The position numbers were made by a program, and so were the translations under genes. A model generated the notes under the pieces. It was not told the DNA's origin and made no database searches. It saw nothing but the letters and a program-made list of their open reading frames with translations. A stretch of 64,000 bases of DNA from NCBI RefSeq assembly GCF_900101785.1, contig NZ_LT629688.1, positions 682,001 through 746,000 on the forward strand. Direction: 5' to 3'. The stretch comes from Auraticoccus monumenti (lineage in GTDB: Bacteria; Actinomycetota; Actinomycetes; Propionibacteriales; Propionibacteriaceae). This document shows positions 33,797 through 39,911 of the stretch, piece by piece (the first letter of the stretch is position 1; each line of letters opens with the position of its first letter).

Positions 33797-33811
33797 GGTG
33801 GCGCAGCCACC
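33797..33811 (+). terminator. Small hairpin after the exonuclease gene
   Basis: GGTGGC-GCA-GCCACC is a perfect 6-bp stem with a 3-nt loop, 36 nt after the stop of the exonuclease gene. Weak on its own. Confidence 0.3.
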
Positions 33812-33878
33812 GGGCCGACCCGGACGCCCGCCACCGAGTCGGTGCGGGAAGGCGCCCGCCCGCGGACCCCGGTCTCAG

Positions 33879-33884
33879 TAGGGT
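33879..33884 (+). promoter_or_regulatory. -10 box of a leaderless promoter
   Basis: TAGGGT lies 6 nt before the ATG at 33891, with no Shine-Dalgarno sequence between them. This indicates a leaderless transcript for the SIMPL-domain gene. Confidence 0.5.
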
Positions 33885-33890
33885 CGGCGC

Positions 33891-34559
33891 ATGAGCCAGG
33901 TGGAGATCACGGTCCGCGGTCAGCACAGCGCCTTCCAGGCTCCCGAGCGGGGGACGGCCCACCTCACCGTCGCCCTCGAGGGCCCGCAGGAGGCCGCGGT
34001 CCACGCCGGGGTCTCCGAGGCGCTGCGCGCGGTGACCCAGCGCGTCCAGCCGCTGCACCACCCGGACCAGGGTCCGGTCACCTGGTGGAGCACCGACCAG
34101 CTGCGGACCTGGGCCCGGCGCCCGTTCCACAAGGACGGCAAGCAGCTGCCGCTGGTGTTCCACGCCAGCGCCGACGTCCGGGCCAAGTTCGCTGACTTCG
34201 CGGTGCTCAGCCGGTGGTTGGGCGAGGTCCTGACCATCACCGGGGTGCGGGTGGACCGGATCGAGTGGGCGCTGACCGAGGCCCGGAAGCTGGAGCTCAC
34301 GCGCCGGGTCCGGGCGCAGGCCGTGCGGGAGGCGCAGGCCAAGGCCCAGGCCTACGCCGACGCGCTGTCGCTGGGCGCGGTGACGGCTGTGGCCCTGGCC
34401 GACGCCGGGATGCTCGGCGAGGGGCTCTCCCCGCAGACCGGGCAGCAGGCCGTGGCCTTCGCGCGCGGGGCGGTCGCCGGCGGCGGCGCGGAGGTGGCCT
34501 TCGTGCCGCAGGACATCGAGGTGTCGGCCGCGGTGGACGCCCGGTTCCTCGTCGGCTGA
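33891..34559 (+). CDS. SIMPL (DUF541) domain protein
   Basis: This 222-residue protein covers one SIMPL domain: ITVRGQHSAFQAPERGTAHLTVALEG at the start, and at the end RVRAQAVREAQAKAQAYADALSLGAVTAVALADAG, which is the most conserved helix of the family. It lacks the signal peptide found in periplasmic members, so it appears cytoplasmic. The molecular role is not established. It is convergent with the phosphatase gene; the 34560-34706 gap holds nothing recognisable. Confidence 0.85.
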   Translation: MSQVEITVRGQHSAFQAPERGTAHLTVALEGPQEAAVHAGVSEALRAVTQRVQPLHHPDQGPVTWWSTDQLRTWARRPFHKDGKQLPLVFHASADVRAKFADFAVLSRWLGEVLTITGVRVDRIEWALTEARKLELTRRVRAQAVREAQAKAQAYADALSLGAVTAVALADAGMLGEGLSPQTGQQAVAFARGAVAGGGAEVAFVPQDIEVSAAVDARFLVG

Positions 34560-34706
34560 GTCGTCCACAGCCAGGCCGGCCCACCGAGCGCTGTCCACAG
34601 GGCGGCCGTCGGGACCGCACGAGCGGACTCCGCGCGCGACGGTGGGGTCATGACACCCGTGCCGACGCGACTCCGAGCAGGCGACGCGCGACGCCGCGGC
34701 CGCAGC

Positions 34707-35504
34707 TCAGCCGACGGGTACGAGCCGGGTGAGCAGGCAGGGCCCGCCGTCGTTCAGGCCACCGTCGATGCCCAGCGCGAGCCCGTCGGCGTAGAGCAGC
34801 GGCCCGGTGACCTCGGCGTGGTCCACCCCCATCCAGTGGGCCACGATGCTGTGCCCGTGGACGATGCGGCGTCCGCCGAACTGGTCGAGGAAGCCGCGGG
34901 CCGCCGCGGGCCCCTGGTCACCGCGGAAGGAGTAGCGGCTGGTCAGGTGCCGCCAGACCTCCCACACGCGCGCGACGTCACCGCTCCTGAGGTCGGCGCA
35001 CACCCCGGCGTTCACCTCGGCCACCGAGGTCCCCCAGCGGGTGTACTCGGTGGTGTCGGAGTGCACCAGCAGCCAGTCGTCCTGCACCGCCATCACCGGG
35101 AGGTCGCTCAGCCACGCGACGTGGTCCTCGGTGAGCCGCTGCTGGTCCTTCGGCTGGCCCCCGTTCATGGTCCAGCTGCGCTCGAAGCTCCGCGGCACGG
35201 AGCCCGGGTGCGGCACCTCGGTGCTCCCGAACAGCCGCATGCCGATCGCCAGCACCTCGTGGTTGCCCAGCATCGCCCGCACCTCGCCGGGCCCGTCGGC
35301 GGACTGCTGAACGAGCCGGCGGACCAGCTCGAGCACACCGATGCCGTCGGGTCCCCGGTCGAAGAAGTCGCCCAGGAACCAGAGGCTGACGTCGCGCCCC
35401 GCCCACCGTCCGCGCCGGTCGATCAGCCGCTCGGCCCGGAGCCGCTCGCGCAGGACGCGGACGTGTCCGTGGACGTCGCTGACTGCGTAGACGGGGGAGC
35501 TCAC
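34707..35504 (-). CDS. Metallophosphoesterase, PPP-type serine/threonine phosphatase-like
   Basis: This 265-residue protein starts at GTG 35504 directly ahead of VYAVSDVHGHVRVL. All PPP motifs are present in order: SDVHGH, LGDFFDRGPDG, AMLGNHEVL, LLVHSDTTE and VHGHSIV, giving the two-metal site. This suggests protein phosphatase or diadenosine-tetraphosphatase-like activity. The frame upstream to 35720 is Arg/Pro-rich and unsupported. It is divergent from the ArsR gene with about 200 bp between. Confidence 0.88.
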   Translation of the reverse strand: MSSPVYAVSDVHGHVRVLRERLRAERLIDRRGRWAGRDVSLWFLGDFFDRGPDGIGVLELVRRLVQQSADGPGEVRAMLGNHEVLAIGMRLFGSTEVPHPGSVPRSFERSWTMNGGQPKDQQRLTEDHVAWLSDLPVMAVQDDWLLVHSDTTEYTRWGTSVAEVNAGVCADLRSGDVARVWEVWRHLTSRYSFRGDQGPAAARGFLDQFGGRRIVHGHSIVAHWMGVDHAEVTGPLLYADGLALGIDGGLNDGGPCLLTRLVPVG

Positions 35505-35694
35505 TCGCCCCAAGATATCCGGCGGCGGCGAGGGGCGGCTCGCTGCCTGGTCCGCGCGCCGCCGGGCGGAGCCTGCCGGGGCCCGCCCCCGCCCGGGTAC
35601 TCGTCGGCGCCCGGCCCCGGTCCGCGACGTCACGCAGGACGAGCTCGGGAGCGGCGCACCCACAGCGGGACTGACGCACCCCTCTGTCGGGAGC

Positions 35695-35741
35695 GGGAAC
35701 GATTCCCAATACATGCTCACATTGCAAGATGTTGATATGTG
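35695..35741. promoter_or_regulatory. Operators upstream of and over the arsR-family start
   Basis: GGGAACGATTCCC (35695-35707) is a palindrome with the AACGATT core seen in Zur-type boxes. Directly after it, a 24-bp dyad spans 35718-35741, of the form CACAT-N2-CAA-N-AT-N-TTG-N2-ATGTG, with 9 of 12 pairs complementary. This is the layout of ArsR/SmtB operators. It overlaps the first annotated ATG of the arsR-family gene, which suggests that the true start is further downstream. Confidence 0.6.
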
Positions 35742-36063
35742 TGATCAGATGCTCCTCGTGAACCGGGAGAGCGGTCTGCACGAAGCAGCCGAGCTGTTCA
35801 AGGTCCTCGGCAACGAGTCGCGGCTCCGGCTGCTGCAGCTGCTGGGCGAGGGACCGAGGACGGTCGGCGCCCTGGTGGAGGCGACCCAGCTGTCGCAGCC
35901 ACTGGTCTCCCAGCACCTGCGCACGCTCCGGCAGAGCGGCCTCGCGGTCGCCTCGCGCAGCGGCAAGGAAGTCACCTACCAGCTGGCGGACGACCACGTC
36001 TCGCACCTGGTGGGGGACGCCCTCGCCCACGTCCAGGAACCAGCTCGGGCCGACGAGGCCTGA
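35713..36063 (+). CDS. ArsR/SmtB family metal-responsive repressor
   Basis: The gene encodes up to 116 residues. The winged helix is AAELFKVLGNESRLRLLQLLGEGPRTVGALVEATQLSQPLVSQHLRTLRQSGLAVASRSGKEVTYQLADDHVSHLVGDAL. The C-terminal DxHxxHL-type helix (DDHVSHLV) fits a zinc-sensing alpha-5 site. The start is uncertain: ATG 35713 and ATG 35737 lie in the operator dyad, so ATG 35749 or GTG 35758 may be used. The next gene encodes a His-rich protein 19 bp downstream, and a ZIP transporter gene lies at 37890, so zinc is the likely ligand. Confidence 0.88.
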   Translation: MLTLQDVDMCDQMLLVNRESGLHEAAELFKVLGNESRLRLLQLLGEGPRTVGALVEATQLSQPLVSQHLRTLRQSGLAVASRSGKEVTYQLADDHVSHLVGDALAHVQEPARADEA

Positions 36064-36082
36064 GACGACCACGAGGAGCCAC

Positions 36083-36379
36083 ATGAGCACCGACACCCAC
36101 ACCGCCGAGCACACCTTCGAGGACCACCGCCACGGCGACGGCTGCGGCCACGACACCGTGAGCCACGGCGACCACGTCGACTACCTGCACGACGAGCACC
36201 GCCACGCCGAGCACGGCGACCACTACGACGAGCACGACGCGGTGGCCGAGCACACCTCCACGGGGCACGTCCACGGCGACGACTGCGGTCACGAGGCGGT
36301 CCAGCACGAGGACCACGTCGACTACGTGCACGACGGGCACAAGCACGCCGCCCACGACGACCACTACGACGAGCACTGA
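36083..36379 (+). CDS. Histidine-rich metal-binding protein with duplicated module
   Basis: This 98-residue acidic protein has about 25% His. It consists of two similar halves of about 47 residues, each with a HGDxCGHxxVxHxDHVDY core (HGDGCGHDTVSHGDHVDY and HGDDCGHEAVQHEDHVDY) followed by HDxHxHAxHxDHYDEH. Each half carries one Cys in a CGH motif. There is no signal peptide or membrane span. It is expected to bind zinc or similar metals as a cytoplasmic buffer. GAGGAG precedes the ATG, and the gene lies in an operon with the ArsR repressor. Confidence 0.85.
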   Translation: MSTDTHTAEHTFEDHRHGDGCGHDTVSHGDHVDYLHDEHRHAEHGDHYDEHDAVAEHTSTGHVHGDDCGHEAVQHEDHVDYVHDGHKHAAHDDHYDEH

Positions 36380-36402
36380 GCCGGACCGGTCCTGAGGGAG
36401 GC

Positions 36403-36435
36403 GGAGGGGCGTGCGGCCGGGCCGCGCGCCCCTCC
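36403..36435 (+). terminator. Terminator of the arsR/His-rich operon
   Basis: GGAGGGGCGTGCGGC (36403-36417) pairs with GCCGCGCGCCCCTCC (36421-36435), 14 of 15 positions, with a 3-nt loop, 23 nt after the stop. Confidence 0.7.
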
Positions 36436-36484
36436 TGCCGTCCCTGGACGCCGGCGACCGCCTGAGCGTCTCCACGAGCTCGAC

Positions 36485-36512
36485 CGGGACGGGTGGCTGG
36501 GCACCCGTCCCG
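36485..36512 (-). terminator. Terminator of the NYN-domain gene
   Basis: CGGGACGGGTG and CACCCGTCCCG form a perfect 11-bp stem with a 6-nt loop, 6 nt past the stop of the minus-strand NYN gene. Confidence 0.65.
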
Positions 36513-36518
36513 ACGCGG

Positions 36519-37088
36519 TCAGAGGAAGTCGACCGGGTTGAACTCCTCGATCGGGATGACACGGAGCCTCGGCAGCCGCTCGTTGAAGGCGTGCACGTCG
36601 TACTCCATGTCGAAGAACTGGAGCCCGCGCTCGCCCAGCACGGTGAACCCGGAGTTGCGGAACTCGTTGAAGCCGACGACCGCGGTGCGCCGGGTGCCGA
36701 CCAGCGCCTCCATCTGCGGCAGGAAGTCGCCGTCGTTGCTGGTCAGCACGACGTCGGCCTCGCGGTCGGCGATCGCCTCGAGGGTGCGCTGGATCGCGAT
36801 GTCGACGACCTTCTCGTCCGAGGCCCCCGACAGCGGCACCGGCGTGAACCCGATGGCGGTCAGCGCCTGCACGAAGGGCATCGGGATGTCGCCGCCGACG
36901 GCGAGGAAGAAGAGCCCCTTGACGGGCTGGTCCCAGGTGGCCTGCACGAAGGCGAGCAGCCGCTCCCAGCGCGGGCGCTCGTGCGGCTGGGGGCGCCGGC
37001 GCAGGATCGAGCCCCCCAGGGTGGCGTCGATGTTCTCGCCGTCGATCAGCAGGTACGTCAGGCGATCGGCGACACCGGGGGTGGTCAT
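36519..37088 (-). CDS. NYN domain (PIN-like) nuclease, LabA/DUF88 family
   Basis: This 189-residue protein starts at ATG 37088. It shows the NYN motifs YLLIDGENIDATLGGS (first Asp of the metal site), KVVDIAIQRTLEAIADREADVVLTSNDGDFLPQM (DxxI and SNDGDF acidic motifs), and TAVVGF. Members are predicted endoribonucleases. A weak region with basic residues between them (RRRPQPHERPRWERL) could bind RNA. It stands alone between a terminator and the Hsp20 gene. Confidence 0.85.
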   Translation of the reverse strand: MTTPGVADRLTYLLIDGENIDATLGGSILRRRPQPHERPRWERLLAFVQATWDQPVKGLFFLAVGGDIPMPFVQALTAIGFTPVPLSGASDEKVVDIAIQRTLEAIADREADVVLTSNDGDFLPQMEALVGTRRTAVVGFNEFRNSGFTVLGERGLQFFDMEYDVHAFNERLPRLRVIPIEEFNPVDFL

Positions 37089-37242
37089 GGCGCAGACGAT
37101 ACGCGGCCGCTGCGGTGCGGGGTGCCGGGCGCACCCAGGACCGTCCGTCGACGGGTCAGGGAGCAGCCGCAGGGGCGCGACACCGGTCGCGGACGACGGC
37201 GGTCCCGCCACCCCGGAGGGCGGCGGGACCCGTCGTGCGCGA

Positions 37243-37692
37243 TCAGGAGGCCGTGGCCTCGATGCTGCGCTGGCCCTCGGAGCCCTGGACGATCTCCACC
37301 TTGCGGGGCCTGGCCCGCTCGGCCACGGGGATCGTCACGCTGAGCACACCGTTGTCGTAGCTGGCGCTGATGTGCTCGCTGTCGATGCCGTCACCCAGGG
37401 TGAGCTGGCGGCGGAACCGGCCGAAGAAGCGCTCCGAGGTCAGCCACTGCACACCCTCGTCGCTGCGACCGGACCGCTCGGCGGTCAGGGTCAGGGTGCC
37501 GTTGTCCACGCTGACGTCGATCGAGCCGGGGTCCACCCCGGGCAGGTCGGCGAGCAGGACGTAGTGGTCACCGGACTTGTAGAGGTCGACCGGCATGAAG
37601 CGCGGGACACGTCCGGTGTCGGTCCCGAGACCGAGCAGCTGCTTGGTCATCGTGTCGAAGTCGGAGAACGGGTCGAAACGAAGCACAGCCAT
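37243..37692 (-). CDS. Hsp20/alpha-crystallin small heat-shock protein
   Basis: This 149-residue protein has N-terminal RFDPFSDFDTMTKQLLG. The alpha-crystallin domain is about residues 35-125 (MPVDLYKSGDHYVLLADLPGVDPGSIDVSVDNGTLTLTAER, ERFFGRFRRQLTLGD, ASYDNGVLSVTIPVAE) with the GVLxVxIP motif, followed by a short tail. It is an ATP-independent holdase chaperone. GGAGG stands only 2 nt before ATG 37692, so GTG 37686, 8 nt from it, may be the true start. A CIRCE element overlaps its promoter, so HrcA control is expected. Confidence 0.92.
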   Translation of the reverse strand: MAVLRFDPFSDFDTMTKQLLGLGTDTGRVPRFMPVDLYKSGDHYVLLADLPGVDPGSIDVSVDNGTLTLTAERSGRSDEGVQWLTSERFFGRFRRQLTLGDGIDSEHISASYDNGVLSVTIPVAERARPRKVEIVQGSEGQRSIEATAS

Positions 37693-37755
37693 CACCTCCC
37701 ACCATGCGCTGAGGTCCGGCCACCGCGGCCGAGACCGAAGTGCTGTGCAGCTCCA

Positions 37756-37785
37756 TTTTTAGCACTCGGCGACCGAGAGTGCCAA
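37756..37785 (-). promoter_or_regulatory. CIRCE element overlapping the hsp20 promoter
   Basis: TTAGCACTC-N9-GAGTGCCAA at 37759-37785 matches the HrcA-binding CIRCE consensus in 17 of 18 arm positions. On the minus strand TTGGCA (37780-37785) and TAAAAA (37756-37761) form -35 and -10 boxes 18 bp apart, so HrcA bound here would cover the promoter. The gap 37786-37889 shows nothing else. Confidence 0.88.
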
Positions 37786-37889
37786 CTCCTGTTCGCTGAG
37801 GACGAACAATCCCCCAACCGGTACCTGACTAGGGTGTTCTACGGCTGAGCGGCTGGAAGCGGACGCGATCTCGAGCAGTGCCTGAGCGG

Positions 37890-38696
37890 TCAGGCGAGAC
37901 GGAGCAGACCGAGGCTGAGCGCCATCACCGACGCACCCGAGACCATGCCCAGGGCGACGTGGTGGCGACGTCCCAGGGCCAGCGCCATGGGGAGCAGCTG
38001 GCGCAGGCTGATCAGCACCATCATGCCGCCGACCACCGGGAAGACGAGCGCGAGTCCCTGGTCCGGGACCGCTGCCCGCAGGGCCAGGAAGCCGAGCAGG
38101 CCGCCGATCGGTTCGGCCACGCCGGACAGCCCGCACATCAGCAGGGCACGGCGACGGCTGCCGGTGGCGGCGTAGACGGGGACGGCCACGGCCATGCCCT
38201 CGGGGATGTTGTGGATGGCGATGGCGACCGCCAGCACCACCCCGAGCGAGGGGTCGGTCATGGTGGCGGAGAACGTGACCAGACCCTCAGGGAGGTTGTG
38301 CAGCCCGACGGCCAGGGCCACGAGCAGGCCGCTGCGCCAGAGCCCGGCCCGGAGCAGGATCGAACCGGGTCCGGCTCCCCCGTCGGACACGGAGTTGGTC
38401 GGCACGCCCACGAAGCGGTCCACGACGAACCTCAGACCGATCACGACCAGCCCACCGGCAGCGGCCATCGCCAGGGTGAGCAGCCAGGCGGCCCCGCGGC
38501 TGCGGTCCTCGGCGAGCACCGCTGCACCCTTGGGCAGGATCTCCAGGACCGACACCAGGATCATGGCGCCGGCCGCGAAGGCCAGCGCACCGGCGAGGGC
38601 ACCCCTCCGGTCCACGATCCGGCCCTGGACGCCGAGGAAGCCGCCGAGCAGGGTGGCCGCTCCGGCGAACGCCGTCACCACCAGCGCGATCAGCAC
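37890..38696 (-). CDS. ZIP family metal transporter
   Basis: This 268-residue protein has eight predicted spans. The metal-site helices are VALAVGLHNLPEGLVTF and AVAIAIHNIPEGMAVAVP, the HNxPEG pair typical of ZupT-type zinc/iron importers. EILPKGAAVL in span 2 and SGVAEPIGG in span 6 complete the pattern. It probably imports zinc or another divalent metal across the membrane; the ArsR and His-rich genes 1.5 kb away support a zinc theme. The 38697-38986 gap upstream holds no gene that I can support. Confidence 0.88.
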   Translation of the reverse strand: MLIALVVTAFAGAATLLGGFLGVQGRIVDRRGALAGALAFAAGAMILVSVLEILPKGAAVLAEDRSRGAAWLLTLAMAAAGGLVVIGLRFVVDRFVGVPTNSVSDGGAGPGSILLRAGLWRSGLLVALAVGLHNLPEGLVTFSATMTDPSLGVVLAVAIAIHNIPEGMAVAVPVYAATGSRRRALLMCGLSGVAEPIGGLLGFLALRAAVPDQGLALVFPVVGGMMVLISLRQLLPMALALGRRHHVALGMVSGASVMALSLGLLRLA

Positions 38697-38986
38697 CGTC
38701 GACCCCCTCCGCCGGTCCCGGCGGTCGCGCGCGAAGCAGTCCCCGGTGACTGGTTCATCTGCCGTCCTTCCGTCGAGACCACCTGACCCGCATTCGGAGC
38801 CGCGCCCACCTCGGATGGGTCCGGTTCCGGACCCGTCCGCCTGAGCCGCTCCGATCAGGAGCCAGCCGGCCGCCGGATGCTGCTGCCACGTGCTGCCCCC
38901 AGTCTAGGAACGCACCGGGCCCCGCGAGCAGCAGCCGGTGCGCGAGGGCCGGAACGCGTCGCCCGGTGGGCTCCGGTGCCTGACCG

Positions 38987-39030
38987 GAGCGCTGCCGGCC
39001 CACCCCGGGAGGGCCGGACCAGCAGCGCTC
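38987..39030 (-). terminator. Hairpin terminator of the aldo-keto reductase gene
   Basis: GAGCGCTGC and GCAGCGCTC form the outer 9-bp stem, and CCGGCCC and GGGCCGG a continuing 7-bp stem with a 4-nt bulge. It starts 17 nt beyond the stop of the minus-strand gene at 39047. Confidence 0.65.
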
Positions 39031-39046
39031 GGCCGTCAGACGGAGG

Positions 39047-39832
39047 TCAGGAGGCCAGACCGTCGATGCGCGCGACCTCGTCGGCGCTCAGCTCGATCCG
39101 GGCACCGGCGGCGTTGGACTCGATCCGCTCCCGGCGAGCCGACTTCGGGATCACCACGAACTCGTGGGCCACGTGCCAGGCCACGATGACCTGGGCCGCC
39201 GTCGCCTCGTGCGCCTCGGCGATGGAGACCAGCGTCGGGTCCTCGAGGTCGGAGGCGCGGAAGGGGCTGTAGCCCTCCAGCACCACGCCGCGCTCGGACA
39301 GGCCCTGCTGCACCGCGGGGTCGTAGATCGAGGGGCTCCAGCGGATCTGGTTCACCGCGGGGGTGACGCCGGTCGCGCTGACCAGCTCGTCGATCTGGTC
39401 CAGCGAGTAGTTGCTGACGCCGATCGAGGTGGCCAGACCGTCGGCCTGGGCCTTGACGACCTCCTCCCACACCTCGGGCGAGGCCTGCTTGTTCGGCGGC
39501 CAGTGCACCAGCCACAGGTCGACGTGGTCCAGCCCGAGCTTGCTGAGGCTCTCCTCGATGGTCTGGCGCTCACGGCCGACGTTCTCCGGCGGGAGCTTGG
39601 TGGTCACGAAGACCTCGTCGCGGGGCAGTCCGGCGGCGGCCAGCGCCTTCCCGATGCCGGCCTCGTTGCCGTAGCCGGTGGCGGTGTCGATGTGCCGGTA
39701 GCCCAGCTCCAGGGCGGTGCTGGTCGCCTCGGTGGCGGCGGAGTCGTCGATCTGCCAGGTGCCGAAGCCCAGCAGGGGCATCCGGTGCTCGCCCAGGGCG
39801 ACGGACGGTTCGGCGTAGTGGTTGCTCGTCAT
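39047..39832 (-). CDS. Aldo/keto reductase
   Basis: This 261-residue (beta/alpha)8 NADPH enzyme shows MPLLGFGTWQ, GYRHIDTATGYGNEAGIGKAL with the catalytic Asp and Tyr, FVTTKLPPENVG (catalytic Lys), VDLWLVHWP (catalytic His), SIGVSNYS and the NADPH motif VIPKSARRERIESN. It belongs to the 2,5-diketo-gluconate-reductase-like AKR5 group. The start was placed at ATG 39832; a TTG 12 nt upstream is possible. It stands alone. Confidence 0.92.
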   Translation of the reverse strand: MTSNHYAEPSVALGEHRMPLLGFGTWQIDDSAATEATSTALELGYRHIDTATGYGNEAGIGKALAAAGLPRDEVFVTTKLPPENVGRERQTIEESLSKLGLDHVDLWLVHWPPNKQASPEVWEEVVKAQADGLATSIGVSNYSLDQIDELVSATGVTPAVNQIRWSPSIYDPAVQQGLSERGVVLEGYSPFRASDLEDPTLVSIAEAHEATAAQVIVAWHVAHEFVVIPKSARRERIESNAAGARIELSADEVARIDGLAS

Positions 39833-39911
39833 GACCTCAGTCAACCCCGAGCACGTTCACGGCGCCGCGCCGGGGTCGCGGGCGCCGGGGTCGGGGGCTC
39901 AGTCGGGCAGC

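Noticed and set aside
34560..34706. Two TGTCCACAG/CGTCCACAG motifs resembling DnaA boxes
   Set aside because: Only two loose matches, in a GC-rich gap between convergent genes, with no AT-rich region or replication genes. Not an origin.
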